From: Aspidiotus rigidus
Lineage: Eukaryota > Arthropoda > Insecta > Hemiptera > Diaspididae
Direction of reading: 5' to 3'
DNA: 64,000 nt
Assembly: GCA_035079385.1 (NCBI GenBank)
Contig: JAVHKY010000024.1
Location: 1,550,001 to 1,614,000, forward strand
Part shown: one piece after another, positions 1-12,000 of the stretch
Layout of the letters: each line of letters begins with the position of its first letter
Numbering within the stretch: the stretch's first letter is position 1
Program-made: the position numbers and the translations under genes
Notes under the pieces: model-generated
What the model saw: only the letters and a program-made list of their open reading frames with translations
Told to the model about the DNA's origin: nothing
Databases searched by the model: none

Positions 1-2870
1 AGCGATGAGAGAGATACTAAAATGGTCGGCAAAAAGTCGTTTGAAGGGGGTAAGGAGGACCTAGTTGGCATGCAAAATAAGGGGAACATTCCAAACCTCT
101 CCTTGGGGAACGCCATTTTGGACGGAGAGGAGGGAAAGTAGGGATTACGAATCTGTCATCAAGTCCTGTCACAGACAACGAGAACAATTTCCACACTATC
201 CACAAGACAGAAATTAGTGAGAGATGAAAAAAAAAAAACAGGAAACCGCGTTCAATAGTTAAAATAAGCTAAATACAAAAAAGGGAGCAGGAATTTAAGA
301 ATATTCCTCCCCACAAAATTCTCTTAAAAGGAAAGGAAATAATAAGTTGATGTACTTACAAGCTGGCGAAAACCAGCAAAGAAAATAACTGATACGTTAT
401 CAGTGTAAAAAAATATACAACTTAGTTTCCGAGTAAACGTTGAGAATCATGAGCTGATGCAGCATTCTCATGGCCATATTCCAATTAGCGTGAAGAACTT
501 CATTTAAGATCGTCTATTTACATTTTACGGTTTTCAAAAAGTTTCGATTTGTTGTGCTTTGTAATTCCTACTCTAAACTAGCGAGAAAAATAAAAACTTA
601 TAAAATGTTATTGTATTCTATTCTGGCAGTTCAAAAATTATAATACCACGGCAGCTCGAGTTGAATATTGTACTCGTAATGTATGCGCCTAATGAGTGTC
701 GGGAAGTCCAATCGCTATTATCATTGAACTTCGTGTTTTCGTGTACTTCGCCTCGGTAGGTTTCATTAGTTGAACTTGGTTATATTTATCGGTCTAAAAT
801 TTGTTGTCAGGGTCGTATCGGAGAAAAATTTCTGTACAAAATCCTCTTTGGAAATTTTTCATCCTACGTTGGAACGGAAAATTTCGAGGGTACGTATATA
901 AGGTGATATTATTGCGTTACGTTTCTTGCAGAGTGAACGAACCCGAACGGAAGGTTGAAAGATTTTCGATCTCGACGTTGATGTTGGAAAGATACCACAG
1001 CAGTTTGAATCTAGGAAAAGAAGGAGGGGTATGATTCGTAAATCGTGACTTTGTTGCTCAGAAGCGACAGATATCTAGTGACTTCTCAGCTGTCGGGAGA
1101 TATGATTTAATATTTTTGTAAAATGTATGCGTGACCCAGTGCTTGCTGTGCGACAGTAGCGCAGTTGCATGTCTGATGAGACGTCAAGGACGTAAAATTT
1201 GCGGAGATTCTAAAAATAAAAGCTCTTACAATGTTGACGCATGCCGGTAATCGAGCGTAACGGAAGATGAAAATAATACACGGCACACCTTACGATTTTA
1301 TTTCAAAATTTGGTTCAACGAGCAATAGCGGCAGTTGTGTGCTCAGGCTTGGCCTTGTGGTTACCAAGGATCAGGAGCATAGATATTTCGAATGATTTTA
1401 CACTACACTGTCAGGATCATACTCGATGGTTTGGACAAGTATCGTTTCGACTGTTGAACATGCATTATTGTAAGGCAGTCCTGGAAATCAGATACTGATC
1501 AAAACTTTCCTGATAGATGATGAGGAGGAGGGGTAGGATTTTATTCGAATATTTTGAAATCGGTTGCTGATATTATTCTTATGGAACGCTATTGAAGATA
1601 ATAATGATGTGTAACGTGTCTTAGAATTGTAACGCGAAAATTTGTTTAATTTTTCAATTTCGCTAATTATTCCGTTCGGAGTGATGAGGAGCCGGGCACT
1701 CTAAAGTTACATTTAGAAATAGATGCTCGCAATATACATACAACTTCGCTTTGTATTTTCGCGCACCACTCCGCAGACTACCTTGACGCGATAAAACTAT
1801 TAACCACTATTCCTCTGTTTTCGAGATAACGAAGTGGATTTTTAATTAGCGACTTACTAAATAACCTAACCCAAACCTATACAACGTACACGATATGCAG
1901 CTTTTCATAAAAGCGCTGCGCTGTCGTATATTCATTATATCCGAAATTTCTGTCAAAACAGTGTAATTAAATTACACGTGCTGCTTTACGGCCGAGGTGA
2001 TGGAATGGAACTTGTCAAGTTGTCGGTAAGTTTCTGACATCGGTAAAATTGTTTACATTTATGGAACAACGAACTCTTCAAATGACTAAACCGCAACAAT
2101 TAAGACAGAATTTTAAGAGCGTATATATACGCGCGATTATTAACGAGTTTTCTGGCACCGATCCGCTTAGGAAAATCTCGTTTGAAGAAGAAATAGGAAA
2201 AAAACTGAAGAGGAGAAAATTAACAAACGAGCAACGTCGATTAATTTTTTTTTTTTTTCAAAGCATATTGTATTTCAAGTACGTGGAAAGTACGTAGTAG
2301 GTCTTCTCTTAGAACAGTTATACTTTTTACTCTTTTAAATTTTCGAGGATCTCTTTTTCAGGAAATAAAACTCTCGTACGATACTCGAGTGGTTTTCAAC
2401 TTTACAAAAGCATTTTAAATTAATGTTTTTTTTTTACTCTTTTATCTATTATGTGCTTACTCGTAACGTTTCTATCGAGTGTGAAGAAAGTGGAATATAA
2501 CTTGACTGCGGATTAAAGTAATGAAATTTCTTCATTCGTTCCTTATCGGAAAGCAACTTGATTTTCCTTAATCTATCTTCAAACACAACTCGATTTTACG
2601 AGCTCGAATATTTTCCGATACGAGCGGTAATTGATATGAAATTCGTGGTACTAGTGTAGAGAGAAAATTTCATAACATACTATCACTCGTAGTTTGCGAT
2701 CGCGTGCCTGTAAAGCTCGAAGGTAATTAGCATTATTGTCATTAAAAGGAAAATCGTACCCCTCATGGAAATTAATCGAGTCAGTCAAACCACATTATAG
2801 AATTCCAAATTACCTACAGGTTCAGAATCTACGAACTTTCCGGTTTCATTACTGGACGACTAAAACGTTA
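1..2870. other. Intergenic, no gene recognised
   Basis: Only short frames with no family resemblance were seen. No tRNA, transposon end or long repeat was found. Confidence 0.5.
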
Positions 2871-2879
2871 CAACTTCAG

Positions 2880-4095
2880 CTCTTGTTATTCAAAGGTCCT
2901 TCCGAGCAGGTTGCGGGTTAGACACGTAAATGCGGCTTCTTTGAAGTTTACCGGCGACGTTAGAATTATAAGAGGCAGGTCGAAAGTCAAAAGGACGGAG
3001 AGCCCTACTTCGGGTGCTGGAGCGACACCCAAGGTAGGGAATCTTGGTCCATTCACTTATCGAAGGCCAATTATGCTCACGATGGATAGAAGTGGTGAGG
3101 TAGATTTACTTATGAATCAAGCGGTCAATATCGATGTCAATGTCATCGCAAACAGCGACGCGTTTCATGACAACAACTTCTTTCCCAATATCTTTGGGAT
3201 TACATGAATCGCCAGGTGATGGGCGACGACGTTTATTTACCTTTTAGTTTACACAATTCGGAGTTTTGATCAGCAGAACCAATCAATTTTCTACAGAAGT
3301 TTCAGTGCGTATCGGGTAGCGCTAGTGGGGAGAAATCCGAAGACGACAAATTCGTGTGATTTTGGGCAGAAGGAAGTGCCATGGATGCTAGTCTCGGTGG
3401 ACGTAGGTTTCCTAACTCACCAAACTCATAGTGCCCATTTTTGATGGAGATACTGAGATCAAGGAGATTGATTTTATTGCCACCTATCTCAGTAGTGAAA
3501 TTGATAGAGGGATAAAGACGACTGTTAATATGAGAAAGAAAATCTTTGAGGATAAGAGAAGAGCCAGACCATTGGCAAAGGACGTCATCAGTGTAAATGT
3601 GAATGACGAAGGAGGAGAAGGGGACGAAAATAAGTCACGCTCAAATTTGTGCATGAATAGTTTGGAATAGATAAAGCCTAGAGAGGAGCCGATGGGTATG
3701 CTGACCTCCTTTGAGAAGGAATAAAACTTCTCACTGGAGAGACAGGTGTTGGATAACTGACAGATCCATGAATGATTTCACCAGCAAGACGTGAAAAAGC
3801 CGGGGGGGGGGTACCTTTTTTGGTTATATTCGGAAAAAGGGCTACGACATCGAATGAGATGAGGATCGATTCAGGTGATGGTTCCACATCTTCGATGTTC
3901 TGGACCAATGAGGTGGAGTTCCTGATGGAGCAGGGGTTATTCGGATCGACTCATGACTTGAACCATTGGTCGAGGTATTTCGCAAGGAAATAGGTGGGGA
4001 AGGAGATTAGTACGCACGAGCGTCTCAGGTTTACGGACTCTAGGTAGCTCATAAAAGCGGGGAGGATGAGGATTAGGAACAAGTACGGCTTTATT
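2880..4095 (-). mobile_element. Penelope-like retroelement, decayed copy 2
   Basis: Reading the minus strand from about 4,070 down, fragments appear in the order of a Penelope-like reverse transcriptase. First is SFPTYFLAKYLDQWFKS (about 4,020-3,960), then SFDVVALFPNI (about 3,850). Next come the palm and thumb segments around DDVLCQWSG (about 3,590) and INLLDLSIS (about 3,450). A RKPTSTETSIHGTSF segment follows (about 3,400), then IDIDRLIHK (about 3,120), and last WTKIPYLG and LRPFDFRPASYNSN (about 3,050-2,950). The frame shifts repeatedly and there are in-frame stops, so the copy is dead. A GIY-YIG domain should follow below 2,880 but was not found. The element lies directly behind copy 1 in the same orientation. 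The plus-strand frame at 2,911-3,207 is only its shadow. Confidence 0.8.
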
Positions 4096-4099
4096 CAGT

Positions 4100-5825
4100 G
4101 GAAACTTCACAATAATTGCTCAAGGCCGATGATAGCTTCTCTCACTTCCGCAACGTGTTTGAGAAAATTGAAGCCGTTCCTACATGTAGCACCACAAGTT
4201 TGAAGAACATCGTACACTTTATCGTCGTAGGATCGTTCGTAACTACAGCGCTACCCGAGTTAGTTTTTGTGACGACGAGAATATTGTCAGCCATCTTCCT
4301 CCTCAGTTTCGAAGTAGGAGTTTTCCCTTGAAGGAGGACTTCGGACCCCTCTTTAAAATTGTGACCACTTTCGATTAAATGATCAACAAAGGCTGACTCC
4401 CCACTTTCTTTCTTATCCAAGCTTTTTTGTGTTCGTCAACTCTAATTTGGAGTTGACGGCTGGTCATCCCTATAAAAACACCAGGGCAATCTCCACAAGT
4501 CACCCTAAAGCACTCCCCTCTCGGCCACTGGAATAGGGTCCTTTAATTTGACGAAAAGGCTCTTAACAATGTTGTGATTACAGAAGGCTGGCCGAAAGCC
4601 GAAGGAGCGGAGGATACGGCCCAAATGCCATGAAGACTTGTCCAGAAACGGGAGCTTAATCCACCGTTTCCTACCATCGTGGTACAAATCCCGAGGGAGA
4701 GACGTCGTAGAGTCAGCCTCTTACGAACCATAAGGTCAACGTCGACCCTGACCCGATTTACTCTAGCCAGGTGCTTTATAGTCATTAATTCTTTCTGGAA
4801 AGCGGTCTGACTTAAGGGGATATGAATCAAGCGATGAATGAGGCTATTAAAAATAGCAACTTTGTGGGCAACAGGTACGAGTGACGACCCGTGGATGGTA
4901 ATATCGGTCGAGGTATTTTTTCTATAAATACCAAATTGATGGACGTCGTCAGTGACGGAAATAGACAAGTCCAAAAAATTTATAGCGGAGCCACCAACTT
5001 CCAATGTAAATTTTATGGAAGGGTAAAGGCTGTTTAAATAATCAAGAAACTCACCAAGGAGTTCTGTAGGACCGGTCTACGCACAAAAAATGTCGTCAAC
5101 GTGTGCCAATAGGGGGACCAACAGACGCTCAATAGGTCAAAGAATTCACCATTTGCTCATGAGGGACACCAGATTTAACAAGTAGCTCGCCCATCCGCTG
5201 CATAGTAACAGCCTTTGGGATGTTGGGAAATAGCCCCACCACATCGAAGGAACATAAAGTTGAACCCTGAGGGAGGGAAACATCCTTCAGACTGTTGGCG
5301 AGGGAACACGAATTCAATACAGAATGGAGAGACTCAAATTTCACTCTGGATTTAAACCAGCAATCGAAAAATTTCGCAAGGGAGTAGGTCGGGAAGGCGA
5401 CAAATGAGACTACGCGTCGCATAGGTACACCTTCCTTATGAATTTTAGGTATCCCGTAAAGGAGGGGAGGAACAGGGTTAGGTTCCAAAATGGCTCTTTT
5501 AGTGAATTTACTATATTGTTAACACGAAACCTAACCTCTTTTACAAAATTAGGAAAGTTGAACTAAGCATTCTCCTGAGCTCTGCATTGGCTGAGCACAT
5601 AGTGGACTTTGGAATGGTAGAAAGACTTGGTCATCAGGTCTGCAACAACGTCGTTCGAGGCTTGATCGCCTTTCAAAGGAGGGAGGTAGTGTTTCAGGCC
5701 TTTATTGAGCGAGGCTCCTTCATCAGGCGCGACAGGGACATTGGAGCAATTGATCCGCGGTGGGAGGCGGATTCTCGCGCACCCTTTCGCGTGATATCGA
5801 CGTGTCAGCTATGAGAACCTTGATT
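4100..5825 (-). mobile_element. Penelope-like retroelement, decayed copy 1 with GIY-YIG domain
   Basis: In minus-strand order an N-terminal SLNKGLKHYLPP-type segment lies near 5,720. The RT fingers follow with LLYGIPKIHKEGVPMRRVVS (5,460-5,400), then CSFDVVGLFPNI (about 5,230). The catalytic region near 5,080 reads HVDDIF, where the family has YxDD. Next are NFLDLSIS (about 4,970), IYRKNTSTDI (about 4,910), and LGRILRSFGFRPAF (about 4,600). The C-terminal GIY-YIG endonuclease starts TCGDCPGVFIGMTSRQ (4,500-4,450) and ends with ESAFVDHLIESGHNF and TNSGSAVV (about 4,400-4,240). The order RT then GIY-YIG is diagnostic of Penelope-like elements. There are frameshifts near 5,120, 5,080, 4,500 and 4,420, and part of the RT palm is missing. 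Confidence 0.9.
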
Positions 5826-7690
5826 TTTTGTTCTTTCTTGTCTGTCAAAGTTACCGCAAATGACCTACATTCAAATTCGACATTCTCATGAATCTTTCGA
5901 GTTGAACGGGAGCACGATAAACTACCTCCGATCTACCCATTTCTACAACACCATCGAATTCATTTTCATCCCTATTGTTCCCACCTACCCACAACCCTAA
6001 GCGCAGTAGTACGGTTCGTTGATTTAATAAATAAAGAAAAATCTGAGAATTCGAAATACGACTCATTTTTCAAACGAACACGAAAAATCTTACAAATGAC
6101 CTCTACGATTATCGATACTGACCAGAGAATTTTTATTGCAGACTTTTACGATTCAATCTCAACTTTGGTCAAATTTCAACTATAAAAATACAAAAAGTGG
6201 TTTGTCTGTCATTCGTAATTTGAAAATTTCAAATTTCACAATAGTCGAGACAACGACGCGCGTTATTTACATTCTTCGCAAACTTCGATGCAAATTCCAT
6301 CAATCGAAAAATGCAGCAGCGACGCCACCCAGTGCGGTAAATTATTCAGCGTCGACGTTAAGTATAATTGACAGTTTGACAATGCTCGATTATGAGCAAA
6401 AACGCGCATAATGTATAGCAGGAATTTTCCGGCGAAGGAATCGCAGATCGAAGATTGTTTTTCCACTCTTAGATACAGGACATGATGCAAGTCGAGTGGA
6501 CGGTCAAAATTTGCTTTTCAATTTGGAACAAGGACGAATGCGTGGAACGCGTTATACGATAACAATAAATAAATGAAACAATGGTAGGTACTTCAAATAC
6601 CATTAATGCAGCCAAAAAGGCATCTCGTCAATCCTTAATAACGTCATTTTTCATATTTTCCGCGAGTAATCATATTCTATACGTATATGAACATACATGT
6701 CATGCAGGAATTCGGCATTCTGAATTCTTTTGAACTCGACGAAAATTAATTCTCTCTTTGCCACTGTTGTTGCAAGATTTGAAACGAGAAATTTAGCGGT
6801 CATTGACAAGAATCGCCAAGGTAGTGCAGAATTTGAATGCGAAATGAAATGATGAATATGGTCGTGGTTATGAATTAGAAAAATACTCGTTTTCAAGGCT
6901 CAAGAAACGAAGAAGCGGACGAAGTTCAAAAGTTAGTTTTTCGTTACATAGTATGCATTGAACAGGTAAAAGAGATACCCCAGTCCAGAAATAGAAATTA
7001 TAAAATTCTACACGATAATTTCAGTCTAACAATACCTAGCTATACTAACCAGAGGCTCGTAATGTTTGTACAAGTTGAACATCAAAAAATAAATTGTTAG
7101 AGGTTTCTTATTATCAGTAAAATATTCACTAGTTTTTTGTGTCGGTATGCGATAAGTAGTCAGTCATCGGTACTGATTTTCAACTGATTTTTCTACAGTT
7201 AACCCGAAATACTTCGTAAATTTATCCATACACGTTGATTATCGATTTTTTTTTACTCAAGGCGATTTATCTGCAAGAAAATTTGCAGAGAATTCGCATT
7301 GTTATTTATTTTTGTTTGCCTCAACATTGTTATTCTTACATCATTCTTTCTATTACGAATATCATCGGAGAAACGCCTGCTGATCGGCTCTTTTGGTGCA
7401 ACTTTTGTAGCTTTCTATATGAAACCAAACAACAATGGTAAGTAGAAAAAAAAGCACTCTCTCTGCATTAAAACACTTAGTTTCCAAAACTGCAATGAAG
7501 ACATTGAGGTGAAACTGAAAATTGCAGAGTTTTTTCTTTTGAAGATTCTGCGTCATTCCTTGAAAATCTCCGTTAATTCGCGGGGAGCCTCGCTCAAAGG
7601 AGAAATTTACTCGCCTCCGAATAGGTTAAGAAAAAAATTTCATGACAAAAATATTCTTCGTTCAATTTCCTACAATAGAGAGGTTCCGTA
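5826..7690. other. Intergenic, no gene recognised
   Basis: Short unconserved frames only. No repeat family or RNA gene was identified. Confidence 0.45.
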
Positions 7691-8207
7691 ACCGTTTTCA
7701 TGCCAACGCATTGTCATTCCGCTAGAGCGCGCTAACATTCGTCACATTTGTAACGGCCACCCAGGCTACAAAAAGTCGCGAAGGTGATTTTCAAATTTTT
7801 GGAGGTACGGTAAAATAAAGACCCCATTTTTACCGCGTCAAAAAAGAACGACTCTTCTCCACAAACATCAATCTGAAAAAACAGCTCTGTTTTCAACTTT
7901 GTATACTTCTTTTACTGTGATTCTATACAATGCTGGAATAAAGATTGGTATTCTGGCTCGGTATTGACAAAATATGAGACCGCAATCTTTTTGATGCAGC
8001 AAAAACATAATATTCTTCTTGACGATCTTATGACAATTAAAATAACTGTGGAAGCTAAGCAAGAAGTGAATGAATACGCCCGACTTGTCCGAGGGAAATA
8101 CACCAATGCAGACAGGCCACTCCCACACTGGAGATGACGATTAATTACAAATGTGACAAACTTTAGCGCGCTCTAGAGGCGTTAAAATGAGTTATCATGA
8201 AAACTGT
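7691..8207. mobile_element. TA-flanked foldback MITE (Tc1/mariner-like by its ends)
   Basis: The first about 65 bp and the reverse complement of the last about 65 bp match closely. Both contain GTTTTCATG, CTAGAGCGCGCTAA and GTCACATTTGTAA. A TA dinucleotide sits on each side (7,689-7,690 and 8,208-8,209), as expected for Tc1/mariner-type insertion. The 390-bp interior holds a short minus-strand frame that I cannot place in a transposase family. Confidence 0.65.
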
Positions 8208-8339
8208 TACTAAACATCGTTGGTAGGACATTAAACGTAGAACATATTTCAAATTTTTCTATAAGCCCACTCGTAGGCAAGTTAGCGCAAAAATAAAAAC
8301 AAATTTTGCTCCCTTCAACCCGCGGATTAATAAGGATTT

Positions 8340-9075
8340 GCAACGGATTTTACCTGGATTTGGAATCAATTATCTCAACTAAACAATTCAAGATTATATT
8401 GAATAAGACGAAACATAATTATTGAATTGGAAAATTTAATGTTATTATGATTCAAATTTAAATAATTATTTATTGATAATAAATTAAATTATTAATTTAA
8501 AAAAAAAACTATAATTAATAAATAAAGTATTAAAGAAATTAAATCAAGAAAAAAATATAACGAATAAAATTTTCAAAATTATATTTAATTGAAATATAAA
8601 AACATCGATTAATTTATTTAATTATTATAAAATTGATTATTTAAATAATAATTAATTCAGTAAATAAAAATTTAAAAATTCAATTCAATATTTTAATATT
8701 TAATTTTATTTTTATTTCATTTTTATTAATATTTAATTTTAAATGATTAATAATTAAATTATTTTTAATAAATTTTATTTTACCAATTTTTTTTAATTTT
8801 AAATTTATTAAATCAATTCATTTATTCAAAATTTTGTTTAAAAATTTTAATTCATTTTTTTATTCAATTTCACGTTCAATCAATAATAAATTATTAGGAT
8901 TATTTATAACATAAAAATAAATTATTATTTTATTTTTTTTACTTAACTTAAATAAATCTAAAATTTTTAATAATAAATTTATTTTAAGGAGAAAAATATT
9001 ATTAATAAATTTAATAATTAAAATTTTTTTTTAATAGACTTGAATAAGGATTTAATAGTATAAACAATTTCAAAA
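8340..9075. other. Extremely AT-rich block, possible mitochondrial insertion (NUMT)
   Basis: About 730 bp is almost pure A and T, far beyond the surrounding composition, and both edges are abrupt. On the plus strand 8,648-8,911 is open for 88 codons under the invertebrate mitochondrial code, with one TGA read as Trp. After TAA-Lys-TAA the same frame stays open for about 37 more codons. The translation is rich in Phe, Ile, Leu, Asn and Lys and loosely suggests ATP6, but no diagnostic motif is certain. Simple AT-rich satellite-like drift is the alternative. Confidence 0.35.
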
Positions 9076-12000
9076 TTAATTTTTCTATAAATTTTACTAG
9101 ACGCGAGGGAGGGTTCAAAACAATCACCAAAAGAGAAAAACTTTGAAGCTTTCAATTCTATCTAGAACTCCCTTCCTGACTCCATTGTCGGGCACTTGAT
9201 TTTCATCTCAATTACTCCCGTGAAGGGTTACCTACTCATTCTTGAAAACTTTTAACACACGATACATTTTCTCAAATTGAAAAAGCATCAAATCGCTTAC
9301 AAAAGTTCCTGCACTTCTGATAGATTTCGCTCAAAATAAAACATTCCGACTACGTCACAATGGTCTTCAGCTGCGTCTTAACACTATTGGTAAAATATTC
9401 CGAGATTTCCGAAGCTATTAGTTACGAGAACGAATTAGGATGGATAAAATTGCCTGTTCTAGTTTCTGAAACCAAGCACGTGCTCATGACATAGCCTCTG
9501 GCTAGCTGAAAAAGGACTACGTAGTTGTGCACATTGAAAATGATGATGGGGGTCTCCTACAATGAACGAAAGTTGACAACAAGCAACAGACAATGCAGTG
9601 ATCAGATTGCCACGTAACAATTTTTCAATCTGTACGGGTCCCTACTATGAATGTAGAATTTACACGCGGCTCGATTAGGGCAACAGTAACGACTCAGGTT
9701 GTTCAAATACGAGGTTGCCCGTGGGGAATTTCCAAATTTTTTCATTTTAGGAGTTCACAAAACTTCTCGAGTCGTCCCGAGAAAGTGTTTCGTAAGTATC
9801 ATCACTACTGTTCAAATTGACAGGATATTAATGTCTAAAAACTTGTAAAACAGCTCCTCTGCTTTCCTGATATGAAATATTCCATACTACAGGCAGAATT
9901 TCACGACGAATATTTTCACGGGAAAAGAATTCTTTTACATACGTAATATGCTCGCATTTCCATAAGAAACTTATTTTTTGTTTTTTCATGCGACGGAAAA
10001 GAATGAGTTAAATATATGGATTCGACAGGAAGCAATAAATGTATTTACTGATTGATTTCACCCTCGCGGATTCGTGGAATGATACTGACATATAACAGGT
10101 ATACAATTTTTAAAAATCAAAGGCACTTTGGAGCGAGGAAATATTCGTACTTCAAACACAATTACGTAATTAAATATTGTGAATAGCGATTCCTTTGAAA
10201 AATTAAACACGATATCGCCTTTTGAAATCCATCGTAAACGTATAAGGATGTACTTTCGACGCGTATCGCGAGCACCGACGACTGAAAAGCGCCATCAATC
10301 TCTCCTCGAACACTGCTAACCTTTTATTCAAATTACGTTCCCGAAACTCGAACACGAATTGAAGTATACCGCATTTTTTCTGCTTCACAAACCGTATATA
10401 CTGTAGCGATTTCGCTACCCTTTTATACTGAAATTATTCGTGTTTGATCGATATAATTCTTTTCAGTTTAAAATACCTTAAACTACGACGACGGGTCCCC
10501 AACAAACTATCACGTGAGTTTCGTATTACACGTTATGCAAATTTAAAAGCTCGTAGACAGCGAATTATCCTTTTCAAAGTATGCTAATCGTGGCTGATAC
10601 CTTTTCGCGATATACATCAGAAAAAGCAACGAGTCACACAGAATATACATTCATTTTTCTTTTTTTTTCCCCTCTCTCTCTGTCTTTCTGTCTCTCGCCT
10701 TCTTCGAGTTGATGGATTACATAGATATTTCGTGACGTCTGAAAAACTCAGTTTACTTTACACATCCGCAACCCGTAAACACCTCAGAGCGACATAATCT
10801 CAAGGACATTTAGAAACAAATTATCGCGTCCTAAGATTTAAGGCATACGCACTATGATACACTTCTGTATACGAATTGCTTCTAAACAAATAAACGTTCG
10901 TAATAAGGATCACTTTTTCTTTTTCTCATACTCTATCCACTTTCTAAGAATAACAATTCGATTAGAATTACGGTATTGTGGCGTCTGACGTCCTGCCTCG
11001 AGGCGAGGGCTATTTGAGATGGCACCATTGGGGAAGACGTACGCCCTAATTTGAAACGAACTAAGCAGATTTCAGGCCTGACGACACTGAGCATTGAAAA
11101 AAATTGTGAATTAAAAAACTTGGAAAAAAAAAGGACTTGGACAGGAGAAAAAAGCGACCGAATGGTGACTTTAAAAATGACTAAAAGTGATTTAATTAAT
11201 TCTATCATACCTATCACGAACACCAACAATATAAGTAATTAAATACTGCACTTACAAAAGAAAATGGCCGAACGCAATGGCGGTCGTTAGCCAATTCCAG
11301 ATTGACCGACGCAGCTCGATAAATATATTTGGGAGAAACGGTAAATTTTTAGACTGCAGTTTTCTGGTAGTTGACCTACTATAAATAATTATGGAGACAT
11401 CGGTCGAATATATCAGAGGTACAAGGGATGTGGTTAGCAAAGAAGCGGAACTAAATATGGTGCAGTAAAGCATTCGATAGCTCATTCAACTGCACATCAA
11501 TCATCAGTTCGATCGGGAGGAGTGACATGGGCCTACTACAAACATCTTCCTTGGCTGATAATCATCTAATCAAAAGACTTGTTGAAAAAAAGAGCACAAA
11601 CAGCCCCGTGAATGTTGGAGACCACCACCACGTCATGAAAATTGAGGTAGACCGTAAAAAAAAGGCACAATCTGATTTTGAGCTCATCAAATGTTTCAAA
11701 GTCACATAAAGGCCAACTATGATGAACCTCGAAAACAGCACAGCAGCATCGCGTTTATCCTTATCTTTTATGACACTGTATTGTGATACAAATGGAGCCT
11801 CCAAATAAAAGATTCGACGGTGCGACGCTGGTACCTCCACCGCTCTGAAAATTCCGGAAATTTCGTCGTTTGTTTTGAAAATTATCACGACGAAGACGTT
11901 TTTCGTAAGTCTTTTTCTCCACAAACGAAATGGGGCTTGCATCGGGATGACAATTTGTGGTTTCAACTCATCAATTTGCTCTTTTATCGACTCTCTAGTC

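Noticed and set aside
2911..3207. 98-codon plus-strand frame
   Set aside because: The minus strand here reads as Penelope RT (IPYLG..LRPFDFRPASYNSN), so the plus frame is a shadow.
8648..8911. AT-rich open frame as a nuclear gene
   Set aside because: It contains a TGA under the nuclear code, and its composition fits organelle-like DNA or chance, not an exon.
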